DNA of 64,000 nucleotides, from NCBI GenBank assembly GCA_033220425.1, contig CM065649.1, positions 3,844,001 to 3,908,000 on the forward strand, in the 5' to 3' direction. The position numbers and the translations under genes are program-made. The notes under the pieces are model-generated. The model was not told the origin of the DNA and ran no database searches. It saw only the letters and a list, made by a program, of their open reading frames with translations. Shown in pieces: positions 1 to 11,069 of the stretch; within the stretch, counting starts at the first letter, position 1, and each line of letters starts with the position of its first letter. The DNA comes from Lepraria neglecta. Taxonomy: Eukaryota > Ascomycota > Lecanoromycetes > Lecanorales > Stereocaulaceae.

Positions 1-514
1 GCCCTCAAACATGTGTTTTCACCCGCTCTCAGCTTTGTCGTATAGCATTTTCTGCACCCTTCGTTCTCACAGAAGGCTTCTGTAGTGGATTAGTGGCTGC
101 TTCATTTCAAGGTGTGTAGAATGTTAGTGACTTTTTGATTAGGAGAAGCAGAATGAAACGGGCCGTGAGTGGTTCGTTGCCATCAAACGTGTGTTTTCAC
201 CAGCTCTCAGCTCCATCGTAAAGAGTCTTCTGCAAAGCCAGCTTCTCGGGGGATCATTGGCTGCTTCGTTTCGAAATACGTCTAGAACTTTCGCCCCTAA
301 GGACTCTCCGCTGTCAAAGCCGCAGAAGGTTGATTGCCACCCTTTTCCTTACTTTTTTTACACGCGGTGCTCCGCGCTATTCCCGATGAGGCTTGCTGCT
401 TTAAAAGCTTGGCAGCCATTGAGCTCACGCCACCAGGGCTGCGCACCTCTGCCCAACTTCTTCCAGACTCTTCCACGTATGCTCGTATAAAAGTTGGCCG
501 CAAAGAAGTTGGCC
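1..514. repeat. Diverged direct duplication upstream of the acyltransferase gene
   Basis: Bases 4-130 and about 183-310 are imperfect direct copies of each other. Both carry the core TGTGTTTTCACC followed by GCTCTCAGCT, then a TTCTGCA block and a GGCTGCTTC block. The unit is about 180 bp. No convincing reading frame is present; the ORFs on both strands here are short and mutually overlapping. The stretch probably holds the promoter of the downstream gene. Confidence 0.55.
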
Positions 515-1726
515 ATGAAGCGAATTACATGTAGCGGCACTCCCTCCGAGGTCAGCAGAATCTTGTTGCCATTCACGTGCGTTCAGCTAAGGCTACCATG
601 CTTGCCAGATCGGGTTGAAGCATGGGAAAGAAGCAAAGATTGATATCGAACGGGGGCTACGCTTCTATGGAAATTTATTCAAGGAGACGGCAAAGCTTTC
701 GTGGCCCGATGTCTGTGATGTGGCTGCGAAGTTTGAGCCACTGCTGAAGGAGAAATGGCCGAGTTACGTTGAAGAGATGAGAGGTGTTGCGAGCGGCGCT
801 GGGGTGCCTTACCTTTCGATCTTGGCGCTGAACGTGCGGACTGAGATTGCGTATGGGATGTCTAAGGATGGTTGTACTGCTTTGTTTTGGAGGAATGAGC
901 CATCGACGTTTCTGGCTCAGAACTGTACGTGCTTTTCGGAGTGTTTCATTCCTCAATGACTTGTCGATCTTCCTTTAGCCATGCCACATAGCCCTCCATA
1001 CTATCTACAACGAGGAATGCTGACTCCAAAATGTGCGTAGGGGACTGGCAGGAGGAGCAACAGGAGAATCTTATCCATCTGTCTATCAGCCAGGAGTCGA
1101 AGCCAACAATCAGTATGATCACCGAAGCAGGTATCATCGGAAAGATTGGTCTCAATTCCAAAGGCCTGGGTGTGTGCCTCAACGCCATTCGCGCCCTAGG
1201 CGTCGACTTCCAACGATTGCCTTGTCATCTAGCGCTGAGAACTTGTCTGGAGAGCTCATCCGTGCAGGAAGCCGTGGCAATCTTACAGAAAGGTGGAGTG
1301 GCAAGTGCATGCCACATACTTGTGGCAGACTCCCAGGAAGCCATTGGGCTTGAATGCAGTCACCTGGATATCGTCGAATTGCCAACAAAAAACATTTTAA
1401 CGCATACCAATCACTTCATCAAGCCCCATCCCGTGGAGGATAAGACGGCATTTGCAGATTCGCCCGTGAGGCTCCGACGCATCAATGAGCTCATTCGTGA
1501 GCGAGGCGAGGAGCTTGATGGGTCGAAAGCCCTGACAGCCGAAAGTATACGGTCTTTCCTTGAAGACACCCAAAACTCTCCGACGGCAATTTGTCGCTCG
1601 CAGACAGCAGACAGTACTATTGCCACTCTTTTCAACATTGTGATGAACTTGAAGAAACCGAGTGCTGAGGTCGTAGTGGGGAAGCCTACTCAGCGCGGAG
1701 CATATATCATGTACCTTACGCCGTAA
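515..1726 (+). CDS. Acyl-CoA:6-aminopenicillanic acid acyltransferase-like (C45/AAT family) hydrolase
   Basis: Three exons: 515-550, 609-924 and 1041-1726 (introns 58 and 116 nt), giving 345 aa against about 357 for fungal penicillin acyltransferase. The first exon, only 12 codons, supplies the family N-terminus (ITCSGTPSE) and joins in frame to IGLKHGKEAK. The second join restores the QNWDW motif. The DGC motif places Gly100-Cys101 where this N-terminal nucleophile family self-cleaves and uses the new N-terminal Cys for catalysis; this is family knowledge and the motif is visible. Members hydrolyse or transfer acyl groups on amides, and most fungal homologues are not in penicillin producers. 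No isopenicillin N synthase or NRPS gene lies in this window, so the natural substrate is unknown. Nothing suggests that the protein is defective. Confidence 0.86.
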
Positions 1727-2048
1727 ATTTCCTATCTAAAATCGCAGAGGGTTCAGCTCCGCGCTTGTCGTGGACAACGTGACAAGTGCTCTTCTTTCCG
1801 AGGAAACAAGAAAAGAAACAAAACCAGTGTTTAGAAATGGCGCGAATAGCAATTGGTCGAAGTCTGAGTAAAGACACCGTGATTGTAGAGTCAGGTAGAG
1901 CAGCCTGGTGGATTTCAGGTATCCATTGGAGATTCTATTATAACACTAGTGTTTGGATGCTGCCCAACATCCAGCAGACGTGCTCCCGAATCAGATGGCC
2001 AGACCCTGCCTCGTATAAAGCACCATCACGCCCCTTGCCATCTCCAAT
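1727..2048. other. Convergent intergenic stretch
   Basis: This lies between the stop of the acyltransferase and the stop of ATP19 on the opposite strand. It must hold both 3' untranslated regions. The plus-strand ORF at 1786-2052 has no family resemblance and overlaps the last exon of ATP19 only by chance. Confidence 0.5.
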
Positions 2049-2402
2049 CTAATGCTTCGCCTTTTGCTCCTCTGCCTGTGCGTTTTTTATGAATTCCCTG
2101 TACGAATAGGGTCAGCATCCTCCCACCACTAGGTGGCTCAATGTCCACGGACTGTATGAATTGCTCCTCCTCATTACTTTGAGCATTGATTGGGGGCCCT
2201 TGCTCTTTTGCCTTTTCCTTTCCTGCTAGTGCCAAAGTTGATCCAACTGCCGTCGTACCGAGGGTGAGCATTGCGAGCTGTAGTGAAGATGAGCATTAGC
2301 TGCCGTCGAAGGCTGGACCTTGAGAGGGCTTGCGGAGGCGGGGATTGGACTCACAACGTGCGAACCGACTTGGCGGCCGAAGACTGTGTATTGAGCGACC
2401 AT
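2049..2402 (-). CDS. ATP19: Mitochondrial F1Fo ATP synthase subunit K
   Basis: Three exons on the minus strand: 2402-2355, 2277-2153 and 2097-2049, giving 73 aa, normal for this tiny subunit. The start MVAQYTVFGRQVGSHV is typical. It joins LAMLTLGTTAVG, a single membrane segment, and then the conserved K-A-K-E-x-GPPINA block. The last exon gives a charged tail ending in QKAKH. Subunit K sits in the inner mitochondrial membrane and helps stabilise ATP synthase dimers (family knowledge). The gene is divergent from an MTP18-type gene 252 bp away, so two mitochondrial proteins may share a promoter. Unspliced reading frames hide this gene; the joins were chosen because they rebuild the known family sequence. 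Confidence 0.9.
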
Positions 2403-2654
2403 GATGAATCTTCAATGGGCCGTAGAGAGGGAGATACGAGTGTATTGGGTTTGTTGGATTGGACGATTGTTCGGAAGTGGAAGGCGTGAAGCTCTCCTGC
2501 GGCAATCGCAAGCGGCGGCTTGGGGGGCAACGTCCGGTGGGTCCGTCTCCAGACTGCCCGCTCTCTCTACAAGCGCAAGACCTTTGAAATACAGTCCGCC
2601 TGACTCTCAAGCAAGTAGGGGAGCCCAAGCTCTCTCTAGTCAGACTTAGCGGTC
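2403..2654. promoter_or_regulatory. Shared divergent promoter of ATP19 and the MTP18-like gene
   Basis: This 252-bp gap separates two start codons pointing away from each other. Both products are mitochondrial, so co-expression is plausible, but that is inference. I see no certain factor-binding site. Confidence 0.5.
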
Positions 2655-3600
2655 ATGTCGAGCAAAGACAACTCCAATAAAGCCGTCCAAAGACGGCCTA
2701 ACCCTTCAGAGAACGATTCACTACCCCGAGAAAAGCTCCCAGAGAGCTTACAGAAGATTGTGGATGACGAAGATTCTCTGCTAGATCAGATATATGATGG
2801 AACGTAAGCTACAACCATTCCTCTCCCTTCCGGAGAAGCCTTCTGATTGCTCTTCCAGATCTCGCCAATCTACGGACTCGAACCTCAGATACGCCGCATA
2901 TGCCACTCGACTTCGCACTATCCTCCTCTCTGCACACCGTTATGTCGCCTACACCTCAGACATAGGAGAGTCCTTCCGTCCAATTGCCCATCCCTGGCTC
3001 ATCAAGGGAGCATACGGCATCTCGTGGGCCTACCTCATTGGAGACGTCAGTTATGAAGGCTACAGAGCCTATCTCCGGAACCAGCGCATAAAGCATCCAG
3101 GTGTGCCAGGCGTTATATCAATGAGGTCAGCGGATGCGAGGGAGCCATTGGCGACACCGGATGGGAAGTTTGAACCTGGGCACGTGCCTGCTATTGAGGA
3201 TTTCAGGAGCGTGATGGTGCAGAGGGCGGTGTTTCAGAGCATAGCGAGTATGGGACTGCCGGCTTTCACAATACATAGTATTGTGAGGTATTCGGGGAGG
3301 GCGTTGAAGAATGCGAAGAATACGACGATAAGGACGTATGGACCTATTGGAGTGAGTGATTTGCAATGATGATACAGGTTTCAGGACACTGACAAGGTAT
3401 CTTAGCTGGGTCTGGCCGCTGTGCCTTTCCTCCCCTTCATATTCGACAAGCCGATTGAGGAAGCTGTGGAGTGGTCTTTCCACAAAGCATTCGAGACCTT
3501 CGGCGGGCCCGATGCCGTGGCTCACAAGCCGGAAACTGGCAGAGTCACGGAGCTGCTGGAGGAGAGCAGAAAGGGGGCGAGCAAGGAGAAGGAGCTTTAA
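2655..3600 (+). CDS. MTP18-type mitochondrial fission process protein
   Basis: Exons 2655-2803, 2859-3351 and 3406-3600 give 278 aa. The body contains RYAAYATRLRTILLSAHRYVAY and GESFRPIAHPWLIKGAYGISWAY, characteristic of the MTP18/MTFP1 family. Two further hydrophobic stretches follow (LPAFTIHSIV, and LGLAAVPFLPFIFDKPIEEAV in the last exon). Both introns are 54-55 nt with clean GT-AG ends. In animals the family sits in the inner mitochondrial membrane and promotes mitochondrial division; the fungal role is inferred from that. The N-terminal ~50 residues are polar and variable. The gene is divergent from ATP19. Confidence 0.87.
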
Positions 3601-4191
3601 GTCCAGCTTAGCAACGACTTGAAGATCATTATGCTGGCGTTGCTTACAAATATATGATACCACTCATCACTTTCGGCTTCACTACAAACCGGTTTCGGGG
3701 CCTCATGCACTCCGGTGCTGTAATAAAACTCGTCTCCCACCCGGATCGCGTCCTCACGTTTCAATAGCACTCACATACTTGTGCGTCGTTCACCCTTGTA
3801 TGCTTGTTTGAATTGTTTCGTGAAGACATTTTACATCCTCTATCATCATCAATATACTCAACTAGAGGCGCCTATCGCCTCAACGCCAACATGCACTAAA
3901 ATCTCAGGACGCGTGGTGACGGCCGCATTGCCAAGGTACGTCTTTTCGGAGCTTCCCCTGCCTATTCAGTACCGCAATTGGACTTGCAAGAAACAGTAGA
4001 GCAGCGACGAGGGGTTGCTACCTCCCATATGCCCCCAAACAATGTCTCATAATGCCATGATTGTTCGATAAACGCAAAGCTGACTCTCAAATGCTGAACA
4101 GACGTACACTCTCACGGCTCCTCGTAAGCTCAGAGAACGCGTAGGCAGTCGCGCTGTCACAGATCTATCGGCCAATACCTTTGGTGTGCAG
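3601..4191. other. Intergenic, probably 5' region of the next gene
   Basis: No convincing coding sequence. Donor- and acceptor-like sites at about 4108-4170 hint at additional short 5' exons of the acidic-protein gene that follows, but I could not fix their frame. The ORF at 3781-3999 lacks an identifiable product. Confidence 0.35.
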
Positions 4192-5551
4192 ATGCAGAAT
4201 GGCATACTCGGTACGTAAGAACTTGGCTACAGTGTAACGTCCTAGCTCTAATACCATGCAGGAGTGCTCGACCAGCCAAGAAGTCATCAAAGTCTCAGCC
4301 GATCAAGCTGACAAGCGAACTCCAAAAGCTACGAGGTAAGTGACGACTGAGCGGGAAGTTGGAGCAGTTTCTGACACCTGAGTAGGAACAGGCTTCTTCG
4401 ACTTAGCTCAGGAGCTTCAGGACAAGATCTATGGCTTGATGAAGCATACGAAGCAGATACAAAATCGACAAGATTAGTGGCTTTCAAGTAGCAAAATTGA
4501 CTGAAACTGACACGATGAGTAGAAACAGGGTTCTTCGACTTAGCCCAGGAGCTTCAGGACAAGATCTATGGCTATGTCTTCGAGAGCCAGACCCTGATCT
4601 GCAACTGGAACAGCGCACGTAAACTGCCATACACATCAGACATCGATTACACAGACGAAGATGCCCCGCGTGCCTTTGGCTACACGGAAATGACGGACTA
4701 CGACCAAGACTACGACTCTGACGACGACGACCATGACGTCGATACTGTCATCATGGATGACTGCGATGAGAGAGATGAGCACAGCTATGAATACCTCGAT
4801 ATGGATCTCGAAGAGGACCAAGCCCCTGCTGCTCAATGGGAGGAAGAAGACCGTGAAAAGGAAGAGCAGAAGTCCTTCATTGGTTTCCCCGGCGCCGGCC
4901 TGCTCCTCACAAACAGATTCGTTTCAAAGAAAGCTCACCAAATCATGTACGAGCAGTGCACCTTCCGCTTCAACAGCAACCAATTAATCCGACTGATGCA
5001 CGACACCAACATCGGGCATTTGAAGTGGGTTCGGGCCGGTATCCAGTTTCGATGCGTTGAGGCTACCTTCCATCACATCCGCCACATCGAGATCGAGAAA
5101 TGCAAGAACACCAAGCATCTCAACATGATCCAGACCGTCAACCTCCTCCGCGACCACAACGTGCTAACCATCACCATTGGCGCGAATCTTTGCAGAAAAG
5201 GCTGAATTATGGTTCGACAAGGACCTTTACGAGGATCCAGAGGAGAATGGTGACGAAGATCAAGAGGTTGGCGAGGAGGAAGATCAAGATGAGAGTGACG
5301 ACGACGGTACAACCAAATTCATGGGTGATCAAGGTGTGCTCACGGGTTTCCGGGACGTTGATAACGTTCTTCGCCGCTTGACAGTGCCGCAATTGCCGAT
5401 GCTGTCCTTCTACAACTTTTCCAAGGAGCCTCATTGGGAGTATAAGAAGCAGCAGAAAAAGCTTGTGCAGGCGGAGATGGCGGAGGAGGTGCCACCCTTC
5501 TTTCTCAAGGACTACTTCTTCGACTGGAATGGCAGATTGAAGTGGAGATAG
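4192..5551 (+). CDS. Uncharacterised acidic protein with a broken reading frame
   Basis: The main coding part runs from about 4525 (RETGFFDLAQELQDKIYGYVF, a start typical of fungal F-box-like or ELQDxIY proteins) through an Asp/Glu-rich stretch at 4690-4860. It continues into a globular section with VRHI-like text (HHIRHIEIEKCKN, NLLRDHNVLTI). That frame stops at 5205, while the protein clearly continues in the next frame from about 5177 to 5551 (AEKAELWFDKDLYEDPEE, then DYFFDWNGRLKWR). No intron with GT-AG ends restores the frame, so there is a one-base shift between about 5130 and 5200: decay or a sequence error. Upstream exons near 4192-4345 are likely but their start is not settled. The function is unknown. 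Confidence 0.5.
4372..4625 (+). repeat. Tandemly duplicated exon head in the acidic-protein gene
   Basis: Two copies start at about 4386 and 4526. Each has an acceptor-like GAGTAG, then ACAGG and a TTCTTCGACTTAGC block encoding GFFDLAQELQDKIYG. The spacing is about 139 bp. The first copy reaches a stop at about 4477 after LMKHTKQIQNRQD; the second continues into the long open frame. Confidence 0.65.
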
Positions 5552-7694
5552 TGTTGTGAGGCAGTGTTAGTCTTATACGATAGCAGAGGAAGCAGTAAGC
5601 ATGCATAGCAGTTTCAGTGTTGTACTTAGCAGAACAGAATGAGATATGCTTGAGACCGTGAGAATGACATTATTCATGCTCCTCATTGTTTCCGCCTATC
5701 CGCTTCATAATTCGTATATTTGACTTTTCTTTGGCTCCACTGCGTGTAAACTCTGCTCTATTCCCGACTCCTCGCTCATACAAAGTCGGGCAATACCAGC
5801 TTCTCCTGAGATCGAACCTTGACATTGTTTATTCGGGTGGACCTGCGAACAGTATCAAATCCGAAGATTCGAAGCTGATACGTGTGTACATCCCACTCAG
5901 CTATCTCCATCTTATGTACTATTTTCAGCTCCACCTATCCAAACAACGCCTAAAATCATCGAGTATTACCATTCAAATAGCGTTTTCCATGCTCCTTGCT
6001 TGTGTCAAAGTGCTAAATCAGCTCCATCATTTGGATATCTCGCACATCTATAATCCAGTCCGAATGGAAATTTGACGGGATCTAGTTCCTCGCTCTCCTG
6101 GTATTGCTCCAGCTCAGCTATTGCGACGTTTGATCATTTCACCCATCCACTTCTTTCGGTAAAATCTGGCTTTTCTTTGGCTCCGTGTGTGAAGTTTGCT
6201 CTTATCTCTTGCTCTTTGTTCATATGAGAGTAGATAATATCTACTTTCCCTAAGACTAGACCTTGCTGCTTCCTACTCGGCTTAAGCTGCGAATAGTATT
6301 ATTCCCGCTCCCTCTAGCCCTCAAAAACCTTCAGGTCAATATTCGATACTATTGAAATAGCCGTTACCATGGTCCTCATTCTTGTCAAAGTGCTATGTAT
6401 TAGCTCTGTCAATCACAGATGTTGTTATTGATTAACTTCGTTGCTTAGAGTTGGGTATCTTACTGCTCGGGTCTGAATAAAGTTTTAGGTATATCTAGCT
6501 TCTCGTTCTACTGAAGTGGCAGTATAATAGCTCTTGCCACAACACAATTGTCTATCTGTTTACTTTATCCTTGAAAAACTTCGCCTTTTTTGATATTAAT
6601 ATATAAGGGATTGCGGCCAAATTCAGCTCCTCGCTCTTACAGTAACAGGGAACATGCACAATTCATGAGACTTGACCTCGCTGGTTTTCACTCGGGCTGA
6701 GCTACGAACAGCATCAAGACCGAAAGGACAAAGTGCCAGTTTCGGACTTTGAACTTTCAAAAAGGGAACAGTGTTCACTAAAGTTCGCTTCTCGCTTCTA
6801 TGAAATTAGCGTCCCTCTAAGGTGAAATTTCGCCAAATCTATTTGTCTTAAGCTGAGTAAATAGCAATGTTAGAGGATGAAGAGTCAACACCTCACCCCT
6901 CTCGGCTCCGGAAATCAGGAATCATCACTACATCCGATTCCTGACTCAGTTGAAAAATTTGGTTCAATACTCCTGTTTAAACAACAACTCGGTATTGTTC
7001 ACTTGTCCGAAGTAGAGGTCATGGCAATTTTTCAAGAAGCAACGACTACCATTGCTGCATTTTCAATTCTTTCGAAGCCGGCCTCTTACTACAAATCTAA
7101 ACAAAATCTGCTCAATTATATTTAGACTTGCTCTTGAGGAAATGTTAACATGATTGGTAATCTAAACCAGCTGGCTTGGATCATTTTACGTCTTTGCTGA
7201 GTTTCTTTTTTGGTAAAGAACAGGCAGTATGCCCAAAAAGATCTCAATAGACTTCTTCCCCATTAAAATGGATCATACATAGTTCTATAAGAACAAAATT
7301 GTAGCGAGGCAGTGAGGACGCAAAATGTCCGCATGTGGGGAAGCGCATATGCAGCACCTTCATGCCAACGAGGAGCTGAATCTTGCAACATGTAGTCAAA
7401 TGAAGAGAAGATAGACAGCGCTTCTGTGACAGAAAAGAGATAATTCCAGCGATGTTTGATCATGGGGCATTGGACGTGCAGTACTCTTGGTCACGCGAGG
7501 GAGCGGACATATAGTAGTTAAATAGTGGCGAGAGTTGGGTTCCGGCAAGATGCAGTGGAGCAGTGGTGCGGATATGTAACGATGCTCGTGGTGGCAAGAG
7601 CAGTATATGGAAAAGGGACCGTAACAATGGGTGATTGCTGGCTTGATTGCGAACAGTGTAGAGCAGATTGTATCAATTCAATGGTAATCCTCTA
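5552..7694. repeat. AT-rich gene-free stretch with decayed ~0.4-0.45 kb tandem repeats
   Basis: No supported gene lies in these 2.1 kb. At least three diverged copies of one unit begin near 5716, 6166 and 6570. Shared marks are TTTTCTTTGGCTCC, then CTCGCTC near a TTC-rich stretch, then ACCTTG and a CTCGG-GCTGCGAA-AGTATCA block. Copies one and two also share AAATAGCGTT/AAATAGCCGT followed by CATGCTCC/CATGGTCC and GTCAAAGTGCTA. The sequence is more AT-rich than its neighbours. This could be a repeat-induced-mutation relic, but I could not calculate mutation indices. Confidence 0.55.
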
Positions 7695-8260
7695 TCAAAC
7701 ATGCATTGATGCCAGCGACAGTATCTTCGACTGCTGCTTATTCCGTAGCTCAGCACCAACAACACCTAGTTCACCGTCAGTATGCCCGTAGCAGGGTACC
7801 TGCATCTCAAGAGAACCCACCGTTTATCCTCGTTCCCAACGGTTCGCCATTCTTGCCGATCAACGCACACGCATTGTCGTCAAATCTAACCACCATACCA
7901 TCCTTCCTCTGATACTTCTTGGCCGTCCGGACTATGATAGCATGTCTGATATCACCTCGCCTGACTTTGTTTGCTGCTGCCGCGGAGGTGGCACCGGGGC
8001 CACCGTCGCCCATGGAGCGGGACTTTTGTACGACGACTATTATGCGGTCGCCTTGTACGTATTAGCATGTTACCGGAGGTGGTGATGAGCTGAGTATGTC
8101 ATACCGACTTTGCCATGTCTCTTCATTCGCAGGTTTGCTACGCATTCGACGATTGTAGCTCCGGAGTTGTCAATGCAATTAAGCATTGTCTGGAATGTTT
8201 GCTTAGCAAAGTATATCAAAACCCGACTCCCACTCTACGTCATACCTTCAGTTGTATCAT
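7695..8260 (-). CDS. MRPL38: Mitochondrial large-subunit ribosomal protein uL14m
   Basis: Four exons on the minus strand: 8260-8246 (only MIQLK), 8189-8105, 8051-7821 and 7765-7695, giving 133 aa. The joined product reads MIQLKTMLNCIDNSGATIVEC, then GDRIIVVVQKSRS, KVRRGDIRHAIIVRT and RFDDNACALIGKNGEPLGTRI, and ends VVGAELRNKQQSKILSLASMHV. This is classic uL14 (bacterial L14) sequence with the fungal mitochondrial length. The protein sits at the subunit interface of the mitoribosome (family knowledge). All introns have GT-AG ends and each join keeps the family alignment. The gene is divergent from SET9, with a strong hairpin between the two starts. Confidence 0.93.
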
Positions 8261-8717
8261 CCTGGCTGTTGAGGCCCTACAGCCAGGGGCATCAGGGGTA
8301 CGTTGTGAAATAATAGAACGGGTGGTTGTCAATAGACATTGACAACCACCCCGTTCTATTGTTACTGCTCTTCGGCGGGAGATCGGCCGGGTAGTGGAAT
8401 TCGCCTGCGAAATTCCGCCTCGAATGGCCTTGCCTCCCGAGCCTCCTCGAAATCTCCTTGCTGTGCAGCTGTCATCTTTCAGCTCTGTCGCTCCTTCCCG
8501 GAATGTATAAAGCGTGGTGTTCTTTTCCTTTGTCTGTTCCTTTCATATGCGCCTCATCAGTCTTTAAGCCTTGAGTTTTGGACAACGTCTCTATTCCATG
8601 AACGCCACATAAGCTCTCCTCAAACCTGACTTCTCACTCCTTCCTCTTGGGCTTTGCGTCATTTTCCTATCAGATAAAAAAAGAACACTGCGACGTCTGT
8701 TTCAACACTCCGGCAAC
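8261..8717. promoter_or_regulatory. Divergent promoter region of MRPL38 and SET9
   Basis: A 457-bp gap between opposed start codons. It contains the 8312-8360 hairpin and a pyrimidine-rich stretch before SET9. The ORF at 8339-8629 has no recognisable product and is probably untranslated. Confidence 0.45.
8312..8360. repeat. Long near-perfect hairpin between MRPL38 and SET9
   Basis: AATAGAACGGG and TGGTTGTCAAT form the left arm, AGAC the loop, and ATTGACAACCA with CCCCGTTCTATT the right arm. The arms are 23 and 24 nt and differ by a single extra C/G. Such an exact inverted repeat is unlikely by chance and may be a small foldback insertion or a transcribed stem-loop. Confidence 0.75.
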
Positions 8718-11069
8718 ATGGGCCGACCCCGAAAGGATGCGCCACCGGATACTCCGCCCAAGAAGGAGCGATTGACTCTCACTCAGTTGGCTGGCTACGA
8801 CGACATATTGACAGATGCGCTTGTTGATCATGTGAGTACAGTCGCCCCTTTATACGCTTTCACATCCATCTGCTAAACTTCACCTCAGGTGTATTTCTGG
8901 ACCACAATACGAAAGAACCGATCCAAGTACAATCTCACCCGCGGTATCTCCGAAGAGGAGGTGACAGCCATACTCCTCCGCGATGTCATCGTCGGAAAAG
9001 ACCCACAGAAGGCCGACGCCTCATTACTTCAGCTTTCGGGCCTCAAGAAGTATTACCACCAGCTGAGGACAGACCGAGAAAAGGAGGACTTCAGGCGGCA
9101 CATGCGGAAATACATAAATATCTGGATGTGCGACTGCCCTTTTGAAGTCTCGACTACAAATCGTTACACAATTGTCACACATGAAGCGGCAACTACAGCG
9201 AGACGTCCTATCAGAAGAGGCGATACTATCAAATACCTTTGCGGCAACCTGGTCAAAATGACCCCTGAGGAGGAAAAGGACCTCGATCTGACTAGGCGGG
9301 ATTTCAGCGTCGTCATGTCAAGTCGGAAGAAGACACCTTCTCTCTTTCTAGGACCAGCACGGTTTGCAAATCATGATTGCAATGCCAACGCCAAATTAGT
9401 CACTCGTGGGGTCGACGGAATGGAAGTGGTCGCCGTGCGGGACATCGAAGTTGGCGATGAGATCACTGTGTTTTACGGAGAGAACTACTTCGGTGATGAC
9501 AACTGCGAATGTCTTTGCGGCACCTGCGAGGCCGAGGGACGGAACGGATGGCCTGGAGGAGAAGGCAATTTGATGTCAAGCGGCCTGTCCACCCCTCCTG
9601 AATCTTCGGAGCTCGAGAGAGAGCCACGCAAAAGACGCAGGCCGGCCAGATACGATTACGAAACGGAGTCTAGTCTGACACCTCTAAGCTCCGATGACGA
9701 AGAAGAAGAAGAAAGCCCGCCGCAGAAGCGGAAACTCAGCGTCGAAAATTATCCATCATCCGTTCGTATCGAGCTTTCGGAGGATCTAGTGCATTCTCCC
9801 ACAGCCAAACCACAGAAGGGTGGGTCGCCATTGCGCAATGTGCTGAATGTCGAGGACATTGTCATTACTTCTGAAGCAACCGAATACCACCCCCAGCAAG
9901 AGATATCCTCGAAGGAGGCTGGGCATCATGGCACCACCACCCAGGATGAAGATGAGTTGCTTGCTGATATCAGAGCTGCATTCGCTGGCTATACTGTTCA
10001 ACGACCACAGTCTATACACTCAGAAGGGCAGCGAGCAGCCCAGAAACCTCATCATACTGCTCGATCGAATAGTGATTCGAAAGCCTTGTTTGAGCCAATG
10101 ATGGTCGACTCGGATGCCCCTTTCAGATTCGGCAGCCCATTCTCATTCCTGCCCATGAAACGCCGCAAGCAAACGTTTTTGACAGCGAGGCAATTACATT
10201 CGCCTATGGTTTCTAGGAAGCAGAGCTTTGAGTCGTCCAGCTTGTCCAGTGCCAAGGGGTCTAGCTTATTTAGCGACAAAGACTCTGCTTTCGACAAGCA
10301 CTTCAAAGAAAGCACGAGTCCAGCTACCACACCGAGTGGAAATCTCAGTGCTTTTATGCATTGGAAATCGCCTCAGTGTATAGCATACTCGCCCTACAGC
10401 AGCGCTTTATCAAGTGCTCTCTCCTCACTCTCGTCTCCATTCTCGTCCCTGTCCTCCGTTGCCGAAGTCGATGACTCAACTCTTACAGTCATCCAGCGAC
10501 GCAAACTCAAGAAGCGAGGTCGTCCACGCAAACATGAAAGCCTAGTGATGCCTAATCAAACTAAGGTCTTCAAACCCAGACCTAAGCCTATCACACCTCG
10601 GAAAAGATGCATAGTGCAAGCAACGATCGAACTCCAGATTCCCTCTGTTCGTTCACCAGGCGATTACATCCGTACGCACCTCCTGTTAGGGGAATCATTT
10701 TCTCGCTGGGTTGACTGTCGTACGTGCGATACATGCTGGGTTCAGGCAAATGGCTACCAGACACGCAAAGAATGCCCGAGGTGTGAAAGACATAGCAAGC
10801 TTTACGGCTACCAATGGCCCAAGACCGAAAAACAGAGTAAATATGATGATGAGGAGAGGGTGATGGATCATAGGACGGTGCATCGTTTTATACTTCCTGA
10901 GGAGGAGGCAGTCGAGAGGAAGAGAGGAAGGGGTGTAATTAGGCTCGACATGGAGGCGGGAGAGAGCGAGAGGTCTGAGAGCACGGGAGGTGACTTTGGA
11001 TCGGAGAGAACAGACTCAAGGACTCCCAGGAGATTCAGAGGTCAACGTCCGGAGAAATACACGCGGTGA
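8718..11069 (+). CDS. SET9: SET-domain histone H4 lysine-20 methyltransferase
   Basis: Two exons (8718-8831 and 8889-11069; 57-nt intron) give 764 aa, in the SUV420/SET9 size range. The N-terminus [30 protein letters not shown] is the family signature. The SET core covers roughly residues 130-255. It contains RRGDTIKYLCGNL, RFANHDCNANAKL (the NHDC motif that forms the methyl-donor pocket) and GDEITVFYGENYFG, followed by a post-SET Cys cluster (CECLCGTCE). The long remainder is disordered, Ser-rich and basic. A late Cys cluster near residue 660 (CRTCDTCWVQ, CPRCERH) resembles a small zinc-binding unit. The enzyme methylates histone H4 K20 in chromatin (family knowledge). Confidence 0.93.

Noticed and set aside
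1-1726. Possible penicillin biosynthesis cluster
   Set aside because: Only the acyltransferase-like gene is present; its neighbours are ATP synthase and mitochondrial genes, and the family is widespread in fungi that make no penicillin.
5130-5200. A 35-nt GTGCTAAC...TTGCAG intron to repair the acidic-protein frame
   Set aside because: It is shorter than credible fungal introns and does not put the two halves in the same frame.
5686-6075. 129-aa ORF in the AT-rich block
   Set aside because: It lies within one unit of the decayed tandem repeat and is not kept open in the sister units.
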